From positions 1 to 64,000 of the forward strand of contig NZ_FMCQ01000013.1 of the NCBI RefSeq assembly GCF_900091605.1: 64,000 nucleotides of DNA, given 5' to 3'. The notes under the pieces are model-generated. The model saw only the letters and a list, made by a program, of their open reading frames with translations, was not told the DNA's origin and did not search any database. The position numbers were made by a program, and so were the translations under genes. Positions 6,892 to 15,360 of this stretch are shown piece by piece; the first letter of the stretch is position 1; the number at the start of each line of letters is the position of its first letter. The DNA comes from Micromonospora tulbaghiae (GTDB lineage Bacteria; Actinomycetota; Actinomycetes; Mycobacteriales; Micromonosporaceae).

Positions 6892-9240
6892 GTGGGAAGC
6901 GAACCACGCGAGTGCGTACCCGGGCAGCCGGCCCGCGCCCCGCGGCGGGCCTGGGCCGAGTGGGTGCCGCTGGTGCTGCTCACGGTGGCGGTGCTGGCCG
7001 GGGCGGCGCTGTGGTTCGTCGGCGCGCACGACGCCGCCCGGCTGGTCTGGGCGGCGGTCACGGTGGTCGCCCTGGTGCCGGCGGCCTGGACGACGCTGCG
7101 CCAGTTGTGGCTGCGGCAGTTCGGGGTGGACGTCATCGCGGTGCTGGCGCTGCTCGGCGCGCTGCTGGTGCGCGAGTACCTGGCCGGGGCGGTGATCGCG
7201 GTGATGGTCGCCACCGGGCGGGCGCTGGAGGAGTACGCCCAGCGCCGCGCCACCCGCGACCTGCGGGCGCTGCTGGAACGCGCGCCCCGGCAGGCACGCC
7301 GGCGTACCCCGGACGGCGGGATCGAGGTGGTGCCGCTGGACCGCGTCGCGGTGGGGGACCGCCTCGTCGTCGGGCCGGGCGACGTGGTGCCTGTCGACGG
7401 CGTGGTCGAGGAGGCGGCCACGCTCGACGAGTCGGTGGTCACCGGCGAGTCGCAGCTGGTCACCCGCGCGGCCGGGGAGGAGGTGGCCAGCGGCGTCGTC
7501 AACGCGGGCGCCGGCTTCGGGCTGCGGGCCCGCCGCAACGCGGCGGAGAGCACGTATGCCGGCATCGTCCGCCTGGCCGGCGAGGCCACCGCCCGCAAGG
7601 CCCCGATGGTACGGCTGGCCGACCGGTACGCCGCCGCGTTCGTGCCGTTCACGCTGGTGCTGGCCGGGCTGGCGTGGCTGCTGTCCGGCGAGTTCCTCCG
7701 GGCGGTGGCGGTGCTGGTGGTGGCGACACCGTGCCCGCTGCTGCTGGCCACCCCGATCGCCGTGGTCTCCGGGCTGTCCCGGGTGGCCCGCCGTGGTGTG
7801 CTGGTCCGTGACGGCGGGTCGCTGGAACAGCTCGGCCGCGCCCGTACCCTCCTGCTGGACAAGACCGGCACGCTCACCGCGGGCCGGCCCCGGGCGGCCG
7901 AGGTGGTGGTGGCGCCGGGCGGTGACCGGGACGAGGTGCTGCGCCTGGCCGCCTCGGTCGAGCAGCTCTCCCCGCACGTGCTGGCCGCCGCGCTGGTCCG
8001 GCAGGCCCGCGAGCGCGGGCTGCCGCTGGCCGAGCCGACGCAGGTCACCGAGGAGCCGGGGCACGGGGTGAGCGGGCGCGTCGACGGGCGGATGGTGCAC
8101 GTCGGGCAGCTCGCCGGGGAACCGCCGGAGTGGGCGGCCCGGCTCGGTGAGCGCGCCGAACGGGCCGGGCGTTCCGCGGTGTGGGTCAGCGACGACCACG
8201 GGCCGCTCGGCGCGATCCTGCTGGAGGACCCGGTCCGCCCGGACGCCCGCCGGACCGTGCGGCGGCTGCGCGAGGCGGGCCTCACCCGGCTGGTCATGGT
8301 CACCGGCGACCGGCCGGGCACGGCCCGGCAGGTCGCGCAGGTCGTGGGCGTGGACGACGTGATCGCGCGGTGCTCGCCGCAGGAGAAGGCCGAGCGGGTA
8401 CGCGAGGAGTCGGCGCACGCGGTGACAGTGATGGTCGGCGACGGCGTGAACGACGCCCCGGCGCTGGCCGAGGCGCACGTCGGGGTGGCGATGGGCGCGA
8501 CCGGGGCGACCGCCTCGGCGGACGTGGCCGACGCGGTGCTCACCGTGGACCGGCTGGACCGGCTCGCCGACGCGGTCGAGATCGCCCGGTACGCCCGCCG
8601 CATCGCGGTGCAGAGCGCCACCGTCGGGATGGGTCTGGCGGTGCTGGCGATGCTGGTGGCCGCCGCGGGCCGGCTGCCCCCGGTGGCCGGCGCGTTCCTC
8701 CAGGAGGGCATCGACGTCCTGGTGATCCTCAACGCGCTGCGCGCGCTCGGCGGCGGCCTGCGGCGGCGGGACCTGCCGGCGCACACCGTCGAGCTGATCG
8801 ACCGGTACGCGGGCGAGCACGGCGGCGTGCGCGACGTGCTGGCGGCGCTGCGGGACACCGCCGACATGGTGGCGACCCGCCCGGACGACCCGGCGTGCCT
8901 GCCGGCGCTGCGCGAGGTGCACCGGCGTCTGGTCGACGAGGTGCTGCCGCACGAGGCGGCCGAGGACCGGCAGCTCTACCCGGCGCTGGCCGGGCCGCTC
9001 GGCAGCGCCGAGGCGACCTCCACGATGAGCCGGGCGCACGTGGAGATCGTGCGGCTGGTGGAGCGGATCGGCGGGCACCTCACGGCGCAGCCGGACGGCC
9101 GGCTGCGCCGTGACGAGGTGCCCGATCTGCTGGCCGCGCTCTACGGCCTGGACGCGGTGCTGCGCCTGCACCTGGCCCAGGAGGAGGAGGACTACTTCTC
9201 GCTCAACCCGGAGGAGGGCTCCACCGCGCCCGGCCGCTGA
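6892..9240 (+). CDS. P1B-type metal ATPase with hemerythrin domain
   Basis: This 782-aa membrane pump lacks an N-terminal HMA domain. It shows TGES (184-187), the membrane metal motif TPCP (279-282), the phosphorylation motif DKTGTLT (Asp323) and GDGVNDAP (516-523). A C-terminal hemerythrin-like domain (about 635-782) has the expected ligands His643, His687/Glu691, His716 and His760 with acidic residues after it. TPCP plus hemerythrin is the hallmark of the P1B-5 subgroup, exemplified by S. meliloti Nia (Ni/Fe). The predicted job is Fe or Ni efflux tuned by O2 or redox state. M. tuberculosis also has a P-type ATPase (CtpF) in its DosR regulon. The GTG start is set by the open frame, with no better candidate nearby. 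Confidence 0.9.
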   Translation: MGSEPRECVPGQPARAPRRAWAEWVPLVLLTVAVLAGAALWFVGAHDAARLVWAAVTVVALVPAAWTTLRQLWLRQFGVDVIAVLALLGALLVREYLAGAVIAVMVATGRALEEYAQRRATRDLRALLERAPRQARRRTPDGGIEVVPLDRVAVGDRLVVGPGDVVPVDGVVEEAATLDESVVTGESQLVTRAAGEEVASGVVNAGAGFGLRARRNAAESTYAGIVRLAGEATARKAPMVRLADRYAAAFVPFTLVLAGLAWLLSGEFLRAVAVLVVATPCPLLLATPIAVVSGLSRVARRGVLVRDGGSLEQLGRARTLLLDKTGTLTAGRPRAAEVVVAPGGDRDEVLRLAASVEQLSPHVLAAALVRQARERGLPLAEPTQVTEEPGHGVSGRVDGRMVHVGQLAGEPPEWAARLGERAERAGRSAVWVSDDHGPLGAILLEDPVRPDARRTVRRLREAGLTRLVMVTGDRPGTARQVAQVVGVDDVIARCSPQEKAERVREESAHAVTVMVGDGVNDAPALAEAHVGVAMGATGATASADVADAVLTVDRLDRLADAVEIARYARRIAVQSATVGMGLAVLAMLVAAAGRLPPVAGAFLQEGIDVLVILNALRALGGGLRRRDLPAHTVELIDRYAGEHGGVRDVLAALRDTADMVATRPDDPACLPALREVHRRLVDEVLPHEAAEDRQLYPALAGPLGSAEATSTMSRAHVEIVRLVERIGGHLTAQPDGRLRRDEVPDLLAALYGLDAVLRLHLAQEEEDYFSLNPEEGSTAPGR

Positions 9241-9241
9241 G

Positions 9242-10108
9242 TCAGCGCTCGCGGACCACAGCCACCGGGCAGTGCGAGTGCTGGATGAGCTGCTGGCTGA
9301 CCGAGCCGAGCAGCATGCCGCGCAGGCCGCCCCGGCCCCGGCTGCCGACCACCACCAGCTGCGCCGACCGGCTCGCCTCCACCAGCAGCGCCGACGCGCT
9401 GCCGGGGACCGCCTCGATCTCCACCGGCACGTCGGGGAAGCTCTCCCGCCACGGCGCCAGCTCCGCCTCGGCGGCGGCCCGCTCGCTCGCGGCGACCTGC
9501 TCCGGGTCGAAGTCCGGCGGCACCCACCGGTCGCCCGGCGGCTCCCAGGCCCGCAGCACCCGCAGCGGCACGTCCCGCTGCGCGGCCCGCTCGACGGCGA
9601 AGCCGAGCGCCCGCAGTGCGGACTCCGAGCCGTCCGAGCCGACCACCACCGGCCCGGACGTGGCGGCCTGGCCGTCGCGGACCACCACCACCGGGCAGTG
9701 GGCGTGCGCGGTGACCGAGACCGCCGTGGAACCGGCGAGCAGCCCGCCGAAGCCGCCGTGGCCCCGGCTGCCGAGCACCAGCATCCCGGCGTCGGCGGAC
9801 CGCTCCTGGAGCACCAGCGCGGGCGGCCCGTCGAACACCTCGCCGTGCACGGTCAGGCCCGGCCGGTCGGCGGCGGCGTCCGCCGCCGCCTTGCGGACCA
9901 GCTCCTCGACCTGCTGCCGGGCGGCCTCGTCCGGCCACACGCCGGGCGCCACGCCGGGCCCGATCCAGCCGGTCACCGTCAACCACTCGAAGACGTACGC
10001 CAGGCGTACCGGCCGTCCCGAGCGGCCCGCCTCGTCCAGCGCCCAGTTGAGGGCGACGGCGGCGTCCGAGGAGCCGTCGTAGCCGACCAGGATCTCGTCG
10101 TCGCTCAT
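9242..10108 (-). CDS. Tandem universal stress protein
   Basis: This 288-aa protein has two UspA domains. Each has an intact ATP-binding motif G-2x-G-9x-G-S: GSRGHGGFGGLLAGS in the first and GSRGRGGLRGMLLGS in the second. Such tandem ATP-binding Usps (for example Rv2623, Rv2005c) are DosR-regulon members in mycobacteria and are linked to dormancy. The start ATG at 10108 overlaps the stop of the phosphoketolase gene (ATGA), so the two genes are translationally coupled and form one transcript. Longer N-terminal extensions in this frame run into the phosphoketolase gene and are rejected. Confidence 0.9.
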   Translation of the reverse strand: MSDDEILVGYDGSSDAAVALNWALDEAGRSGRPVRLAYVFEWLTVTGWIGPGVAPGVWPDEAARQQVEELVRKAAADAAADRPGLTVHGEVFDGPPALVLQERSADAGMLVLGSRGHGGFGGLLAGSTAVSVTAHAHCPVVVVRDGQAATSGPVVVGSDGSESALRALGFAVERAAQRDVPLRVLRAWEPPGDRWVPPDFDPEQVAASERAAAEAELAPWRESFPDVPVEIEAVPGSASALLVEASRSAQLVVVGSRGRGGLRGMLLGSVSQQLIQHSHCPVAVVRER

Positions 10109-12507
10109 TCGCCACTCCTCACCGCGGGGTCGTTCTCCCTGATCCAGCGCCACTCGGCGACCCGGGGGTCGTCCTCGCCGTAGCGGCGGGTGTAGTCGCG
10201 GCAGGCCTGGCGGGCGTCCACCATGTCCTGGCGCAGGTGCGCGGCGCGCGACCGCAGCCCCGGCACCCGGTCGATCACGTCGATGACCAGGTGGAAGCGG
10301 TCCAGGTCGTTGAGCATCACCATGTCGAACGGGGTCGTGGTGGTGCCCTCCTCCTTGTAGCCGCGCACGTGCAGGTTCTCGTGGTTGGTACGGCGGTAGG
10401 TGAGCCGGTGGATCAGCCACGGGTAGCCGTGGTACGCGAAGATCACCGGCTTGTCGCGGGTGAAGATGGTGTCGAACTCGTTGTCCGGCAGGCCGTGCGG
10501 GTGCTCCGACGGCGGCTGCAGGCGCATCAGGTCGACCACGTTGACCACCCGCACCTTCAGGTCGGGCAGGTGCCGGCGCAGCAGGTCGACGGCGGCGAGC
10601 GTCTCCAGCGTCGGCACGTCACCGGCGCAGCCGAGCACGACGTCCGGTTCGGTGCCGTCGTCGCTGCTGGCCCAGTCCCAGATGCCCAGGCCGCGGCGGC
10701 AGTGCTGGATCGCCTCGTCCATGGTCAGCCAGTTCGGCGCGGGCTGCTTGCCGGCCACCACCACATTGATGTACTGCCGGCTGCGCAGGCAGTGGTCCAT
10801 GGTGGACAGGAGCGTGTTGCCGTCCGGCGGCAGGTAGACCCGGACCACCTCGGCCTTCTTGTTCACCACGTGGTCGATGAAGCCCGGATCCTGGTGCGAG
10901 AAGCCGTTGTGGTCCTGGCGCCACACGTGGCTGGACAGCAGGTAGTTCAGCGACGCCACCGGCTCCCGCCACGGGATGTTCCGGGTCACCTTCAGCCACT
11001 TGGCGTGCTGGTTGACCATCGAGTCGACGATGTGGATGAACGCCTCGTAGCTGGTGAAGATGCCGTGCCGGCCGGTCAGCAGGTAACCCTCCAGCCAGCC
11101 CTGGCACAGGTGCTCGGAGAGCACCTCCATCACCCGGCCGTCGGGGGAGAGGTGGTCGTCGCCGGGCACCTCGGCGCCCACGAACGCACGGTCGGTCACC
11201 TCGAACGCCGCACCGAGCCGGTTCGAGGCGACCTCGTCCGGGCCGAACAGGCGGAACGTCTCCGGGTTGCGCGCGATCACGTCGCGGACCCAGGGACCGA
11301 GCACGCCCGTCGCGCCGGCCATCGGCTCACCCGGCGTCGGCACGTCGACCGCGTAGTCGCGGAAGTCCGGCAGCTCCAGGTTGCGCAGCAGCCGGCCGCC
11401 GTTCGCGACCGGGTTGGCGCTCATCCGGCGGTCACCCGTCGGCGGCTGCTCCGCCACCTCGGCGACCGGGCCGCCGGTGGCGTCGAACAGCTCCTCCGGC
11501 CGGTAGCTGCGCAGCCAGCGCTCCAGCTCGGCCAGGTGCTCCGGGTTGTCCCGGACCTGGGAGATCGGCACCTGGTGGGCGCGGAACGTGCCCTCGACCT
11601 GCTTGCCGTCGACCCGGGACGGACCGGTCCAGCCCTTCGGCGTCCGCAGGACGATCATCGGCCAGCGGGGGCGCTCGACGTGCTCGCCGGAGCGGGCCCG
11701 GCGCTGGATCGCCGCGATCTCGTCGACCGCCCGGTCGAGTGTCGCGGCCAGCAGCTGGTGCACGGTCGCCGGGTCGTCGCCCTCGACCACGTACGGCTCG
11801 TAGCCGAAGCCGCGCATCATGTCCCGCAGGTCCTCGCCGGGGATCCGGTCCAGCACCGTCGGGTTGGCGATCTTGTAGCCGTTGAGGTGCAGGATCGGCA
11901 GCACCGCGCCGTCGCGGGCCGGGTTGAGGAACACGTTCGACAGCCAGCTCCCGGCCAGCGGGCCGGTCTCCGCCTCGCCGTCGCCGATCACGCAGGCCAC
12001 GAGCAGGTCCGGGTTGTCAAACGCGGCGCCGTACGCGTGGCTCAGCGCGTACCCCAGCTCGCCGCCCTCGTGGATCGAACCCGGCACCTCCGGCGCCACG
12101 TGGCTCGGGATGCCGCCCGGGAAGGAGAACTGCCGGAACAGCCGCTGCATGCCGGTCTCGTCCCGGGGGATGCTGTGGTACAGCTCGCTGTAGGTGCCCT
12201 CCAGCCAGGTGTTCGCCACCAGCGCCGGGCCGCCGTGGCCCGGGCCGGTGACGAAGATGGCGGACAGATCCCGGTTCACGATGACCCGGTTGAGGTGCGT
12301 GTAGAGCAGGTTGAGCCCGGGGCTGGTGCCCCAGTGGCCCAGCAGACGCGGCTTGACGTGCTCGGGCTTGAGTGGTTCGCGCAGCAGCGGGTTGTCGAGC
12401 AGATAGATCTGGCCGACGGTCAGGTAGTTCGCCGCGCGCCAGTAGGCGTCCAGCCGGCGCAACTCGTCTTCGGTCAGGGGGCTGTGCAGGTTCACCGCGG
12501 TGTCCAT
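10105..12507 (-). CDS. xfp: Xylulose-5-P/fructose-6-P phosphoketolase
   Basis: This 800-aa thiamine diphosphate enzyme splits xylulose 5-phosphate (or fructose 6-phosphate) with phosphate to acetyl phosphate and glyceraldehyde 3-phosphate (or erythrose 4-phosphate). The length is typical for the family. The N-terminal segment GHWGTSPGLNLLYTHLNR and the ThDP-binding stretch beginning GDGEAETGPL and ending at LHLNGYKI are visible. It is the first gene of a two-gene operon with a Usp. A DosR-like box lies 101 bp upstream (12608-12621), suggesting hypoxic induction. Acetyl phosphate can yield ATP without respiration, which fits an oxygen-limitation role. Confidence 0.93.
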   Translation of the reverse strand: MDTAVNLHSPLTEDELRRLDAYWRAANYLTVGQIYLLDNPLLREPLKPEHVKPRLLGHWGTSPGLNLLYTHLNRVIVNRDLSAIFVTGPGHGGPALVANTWLEGTYSELYHSIPRDETGMQRLFRQFSFPGGIPSHVAPEVPGSIHEGGELGYALSHAYGAAFDNPDLLVACVIGDGEAETGPLAGSWLSNVFLNPARDGAVLPILHLNGYKIANPTVLDRIPGEDLRDMMRGFGYEPYVVEGDDPATVHQLLAATLDRAVDEIAAIQRRARSGEHVERPRWPMIVLRTPKGWTGPSRVDGKQVEGTFRAHQVPISQVRDNPEHLAELERWLRSYRPEELFDATGGPVAEVAEQPPTGDRRMSANPVANGGRLLRNLELPDFRDYAVDVPTPGEPMAGATGVLGPWVRDVIARNPETFRLFGPDEVASNRLGAAFEVTDRAFVGAEVPGDDHLSPDGRVMEVLSEHLCQGWLEGYLLTGRHGIFTSYEAFIHIVDSMVNQHAKWLKVTRNIPWREPVASLNYLLSSHVWRQDHNGFSHQDPGFIDHVVNKKAEVVRVYLPPDGNTLLSTMDHCLRSRQYINVVVAGKQPAPNWLTMDEAIQHCRRGLGIWDWASSDDGTEPDVVLGCAGDVPTLETLAAVDLLRRHLPDLKVRVVNVVDLMRLQPPSEHPHGLPDNEFDTIFTRDKPVIFAYHGYPWLIHRLTYRRTNHENLHVRGYKEEGTTTTPFDMVMLNDLDRFHLVIDVIDRVPGLRSRAAHLRQDMVDARQACRDYTRRYGEDDPRVAEWRWIRENDPAVRSGE

Positions 12508-12607
12508 GCTGCCTTAGCCTCTCGTGGCTCGGGGTCGGCTGCCACTCAGGGACCACATCTTCTTCCCCGGCGCGTCCAGCGTCGCCCCCGTCGGGGGTCG
12601 CCGGTCA

Positions 12608-12621
12608 GGGCCGTAGGTCCC
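12608..12621. promoter_or_regulatory. DosR-like box upstream of xfp
   Basis: GGGCCGTAGGTCCC matches the mycobacterial DosR core at 11 of 14 positions. It differs by one base from the box at 3214-3227. It sits between the Usp gene that ends at 12636 and the xfp start. Confidence 0.55.
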
Positions 12622-12635
12622 GCCTCGCGCGGGCG

Positions 12636-13466
12636 TCATGACCCGTCCCCGGCGTCCGCGGCGACTCCCCGTACGACGATCAGCGGGGCCGGCGAGTGGT
12701 AGAGCAGGGACTGGCTGACCGCGCCCAGAGTGGACCCTATCGGCCCGTCTCCCCAGGCGGCCACCACCGCGAGCTGCGCCGCGCGGGACCGGTCGAGCAG
12801 GACGGACTTCGGGTCACCGTGGACGGTCTCGCAGTCGGCGGCGACGCGGGGGTACCGCAGGGCCGTCCGGGTGACCGCCTCCTCCAGCCGCCCGTCGTCG
12901 CGGTCGCCGGCCTCCGGCTCGATCACCCGGACGGCGAGCAGGCGGGCGCCGCGGTGTTGCGCGCAGTCGAAGGCGTAACCGAGGGCGGCCTGCGAACTGG
13001 GCGACCCGTCGAAGCCGACGAGCAGCGGGCCGGGCGGGGCGGGCTCGGTGCGCCCGACCAGCACCGGGCAGCCGGCCCGGGCGGCCACGTCCACGGCCGG
13101 CGTGTCGGCAGGTACGCGGTCCGGATGGGCGGACATGCCCCCGTCACCGAGCGCGATCAGGAACGCGGTGTCGGCGACCCGTAGCAGCGCCTCGACCGGA
13201 GAGCCCTCGACGATCCGGCCGCTGACCGGCACCTGCGGCGCGCACTCGGCGACGACCTGTCCGGCGTGCTCCAGCACGTTCTCCGCGTCCGTGCGGGTGC
13301 CGCCGGCCGGGGCGGGACCGGGCGTCGTGGCCCAGTTGAACGCGTGCAGCAGGTGCAGCGGCCGGTCATGGGCGGCGGCCTCGGCGGCGGCCGTGCGGAC
13401 CACTGTCAGATCGGCCTCGGACCGGCCGACGCCGACCACCACCGCGCCGTGGCTGGGTGCGGCCAC
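12636..13466 (-). CDS. Tandem universal stress protein, divergent
   Basis: This 276-aa protein has two UspA-like halves: VVVGVGRSEAD at the N-terminus and LLVGFDGSPSSQAALG near residue 150. The glycine-rich nucleotide motif is degenerate in both halves, unlike in the Usp at 9242-10108, so it may belong to the non-ATP-binding class. It uses a GTG start at 13466. It lies upstream of the xfp-usp operon on the same strand, but a 128-bp gap with its own DosR-like box separates them. It is probably part of the same stress regulon; the role is inferred from family and context. Confidence 0.8.
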   Translation of the reverse strand: MAAPSHGAVVVGVGRSEADLTVVRTAAAEAAAHDRPLHLLHAFNWATTPGPAPAGGTRTDAENVLEHAGQVVAECAPQVPVSGRIVEGSPVEALLRVADTAFLIALGDGGMSAHPDRVPADTPAVDVAARAGCPVLVGRTEPAPPGPLLVGFDGSPSSQAALGYAFDCAQHRGARLLAVRVIEPEAGDRDDGRLEEAVTRTALRYPRVAADCETVHGDPKSVLLDRSRAAQLAVVAAWGDGPIGSTLGAVSQSLLYHSPAPLIVVRGVAADAGDGS

Positions 13467-13549
13467 CCCGGCTCACCTCCCGACCCCTGCTTTTCACCCA
13501 CCGTAGTCGTGGGACCGGGTGCGCCGGAGCGGGTCGGCGGAACTGGCGG

Positions 13550-14350
13550 TCAGCGCGGGGCGGGCAGCGCCGGGTGTACGCGCAGCACGACGGCTGTGGC
13601 GTTGTCCTCGCCGCCCTCGTCCAGGCTGGCGGCGAGCAGGGCCTCGGCGGTGCGCGCCGGGTCGCGTCGCGCGGAGAGCAGGTCACGCAGCCGGTGGTAG
13701 CCCAGCTGGTCGCTGATGCCGTCGGTGCACAGCAGCCAGGTGTCGCCCCGGCGCAGCGGCACGGCGAGCAGGTCCGGCTCGGGCCGGTCCGGGTGGCCGA
13801 CGTAGCGCAGCAGCTGGTAGCGCGCCCGCGCCGCCTCCGGCGAGTCGGCCGGCCACCAGCCGTGCAGCAGGCCGAGCCAGGCCATGGTGTGGTCGACGGT
13901 GACCAGCTCCAGCAGCCCGTCGCGCAGCCGGTACGCCCGCGAGTCGCCGAGCTGCACCAGCCAGCCCTGATCGCCGTCCGGCTCGATCACCAGCGCGGTG
14001 AGCGTGCACCCGGTCAGGCCGGACTGCGCCGCGCCGGCCTGGCGTACCCGCCGTTGCGTCTCGGCCACGGCGGCCCGCAGCGCGGCGGCGCCGACGGCGG
14101 GCCAGCCGGCGCGGACCTGCGCGACGAACGTCTCCGCGGCGGTCGTGCCGGCCACCCGGCTGCCCAGGCCGTCGCCCATCCCGTCGCAGACCACCGCGAG
14201 CGGAAGCTCGGGGTCGACGTGCAGCACGTCGTAGTTCTCCGGGTAGCGGTGCCCGACCACGCTGCCGCCGGCGATCTCCAGGGTGAGGCGGCCGGCGGTG
14301 AGCCGGCGCGCGGACTCGACCGGCCGGTCCAGCGGACGGCGGCGGAACAC
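13550..14350 (-). CDS. PP2C-type Ser/Thr protein phosphatase
   Basis: This 266-aa protein phosphatase is of the PPM/PP2C family and is predicted to need Mn/Mg. Metal-binding and fold motifs are visible in order: VCDGMGDG, LGDSRAYR, TDGISD and GEDNATAVV. There is no transmembrane segment or regulatory domain, so it is a stand-alone cytoplasmic enzyme. Its partner kinase is not in the window. It starts with GTG at 14350 and is divergent from the HTH/Clp-N operon. The operator pair and promoter of that operon (14401-14446) lie 50-100 bp upstream of this start. Confidence 0.88.
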   Translation of the reverse strand: MFRRRPLDRPVESARRLTAGRLTLEIAGGSVVGHRYPENYDVLHVDPELPLAVVCDGMGDGLGSRVAGTTAAETFVAQVRAGWPAVGAAALRAAVAETQRRVRQAGAAQSGLTGCTLTALVIEPDGDQGWLVQLGDSRAYRLRDGLLELVTVDHTMAWLGLLHGWWPADSPEAARARYQLLRYVGHPDRPEPDLLAVPLRRGDTWLLCTDGISDQLGYHRLRDLLSARRDPARTAEALLAASLDEGGEDNATAVVLRVHPALPAPR

Positions 14351-14400
14351 CAGCGGAACCTAACACCGGGACGGGCCGGACAGCGGCAGGCCGCCTCGTC

Positions 14401-14446
14401 TGTCAACCAGGGTTGACAGACGAGAGTGTGTCAACCTACATTGACA
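14401..14446. promoter_or_regulatory. Paired operators on a consensus-like promoter
   Basis: Two copies of TGTCAA-N6-TTGACA lie at 14401-14418 and 14429-14446, with centres 28 bp apart. The right half of the first copy is also a perfect -35 (TTGACA, 14413-14418). Eighteen bases later TACATT (14437-14442), inside the second copy, fits a -10. The predicted start point, about seven bases on, falls on the ATG at 14449, so the mRNA would be leaderless. Repressor binding at these sites would block both promoter elements. The HTH protein encoded next is the obvious candidate repressor. Confidence 0.75.
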
Positions 14447-14448
14447 GC

Positions 14449-14685
14449 ATGAGTCAAGCGACGGAACTCGCGGCGGCCGCCGGCAGCACCGACCCCAAGG
14501 TCGGCCTGCGCGCGGTGCTCGCCCTGCGCCGGCTGCTCGAACGGCTCGAGGTGATCCAGGTCGACAACGCCCGGCGGCAGGGCTGGTCGTGGCAGGAGAT
14601 CGCCGACGCCCTCGAGGTCAGCCGGCAGGCGGTCCACAAGAAGCACGCCGGGCGACCGGCGGTGCGCGAGAGCTGGGAGGCGTGA
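14449..14685 (+). CDS. Small helix-turn-helix protein
   Basis: This 78-aa protein has a C-terminal helix-turn-helix (SWQEIADALEVSRQAVHKKH, about residues 46-65) after an N-terminal helix. It is the size of a minimal DNA-binding repressor. It precedes a Clp-N protein gene with a one-base overlap (TGATG), so both are made from one mRNA. The ATG at 14449 coincides with the predicted transcription start, and no ribosome-binding site is visible, which supports leaderless translation. A start at 14413 would place the operators inside the gene and is disfavoured. The predicted role is autoregulation of the operon. Confidence 0.8.
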   Translation: MSQATELAAAAGSTDPKVGLRAVLALRRLLERLEVIQVDNARRQGWSWQEIADALEVSRQAVHKKHAGRPAVRESWEA

Positions 14686-15260
14686 TGTTCGAACGATTCA
14701 CCGACCGGGCCCGTGCCGTGGTGCACCACGCGCTCGACGAGGCCCGCACCGAGGGAAGGCGGCCGGTCGGCACCGAGCACCTGCTGCTGGGCGTGCTCGC
14801 CGACCGCGACAACCTGGCGGTACGGCTGCTGGCTGCCGGCGGCGTCGACGCCGACGCCCTGCGCGCCGCGGTGGCCCGCCACACCGCTCAGGGCGTGGAC
14901 GGGCTCGGTGCGGCGGACGCCGCGGCGCTGCGCGAGATCGGCATCGACCTCGCCGCGATCGTGGCCCGGATCGAGGAGTCCTTCGGCCCCGACGCGCTGC
15001 GCGAGGCGACCCCGCGTCCGCGCCGGTGGTGGCGTCGTGGGTCGCACCACGGCACGTTCTCGCCCCACGCCAAGAAGGTGCTGGAGCTGTCGCTGCGCGA
15101 GGCGCTGCGGCTGCGCCACCGGCACATCGGCACCGAACACATCCTGCTCGGCCTGCTGCGCGAGGGAAACGGCCTGGCCGCGGTGGTGCTGACCGAGGCC
15201 GGCGCGGACATCGACGACCTGCGCCGCCGCGTCGACGCGGCGCTGCGCGAGGCCGCCTGA
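14685..15260 (+). CDS. Clp N-domain protein (ClpC adaptor-like)
   Basis: This 191-aa protein consists of two Clp-N repeats (about 1-75 and 118-188). Each carries the HxxxGTEHLLLGLL-like segment (GTEHLLLGVL and GTEHILLGLL). It has no AAA ATPase module. Such stand-alone Clp-N proteins resemble the substrate- or adaptor-binding head of ClpA/ClpC and may modulate ClpCP proteolysis. It is co-transcribed with the upstream HTH protein. The linker between the repeats is Arg/Trp-rich (RPRRWWRRGSHHG). The biochemical role is inferred only from the domain. Confidence 0.85.
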   Translation: MFERFTDRARAVVHHALDEARTEGRRPVGTEHLLLGVLADRDNLAVRLLAAGGVDADALRAAVARHTAQGVDGLGAADAAALREIGIDLAAIVARIEESFGPDALREATPRPRRWWRRGSHHGTFSPHAKKVLELSLREALRLRHRHIGTEHILLGLLREGNGLAAVVLTEAGADIDDLRRRVDAALREAA

Positions 15261-15360
15261 GGCCATCTGAGGCCACCCGGGTTTCAAACCTGTTTGCGGT
15301 CCTCGCAACGTCCCGCTGCGCCGGGTCGCCGTCACGCCCCGTGTCCTGCACACTGACGCC

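Noticed and set aside
5727..9171. Long minus-strand frames antisense to the P-type ATPase
   Set aside because: The ATPase motifs are complete on the plus strand; only the first part (5727-6737) is a real gene.
13511..13524. DosR-like box upstream of the Usp gene at 13466
   Set aside because: GGGACCGGGTGCGC keeps only the left half of the motif; too weak to report.
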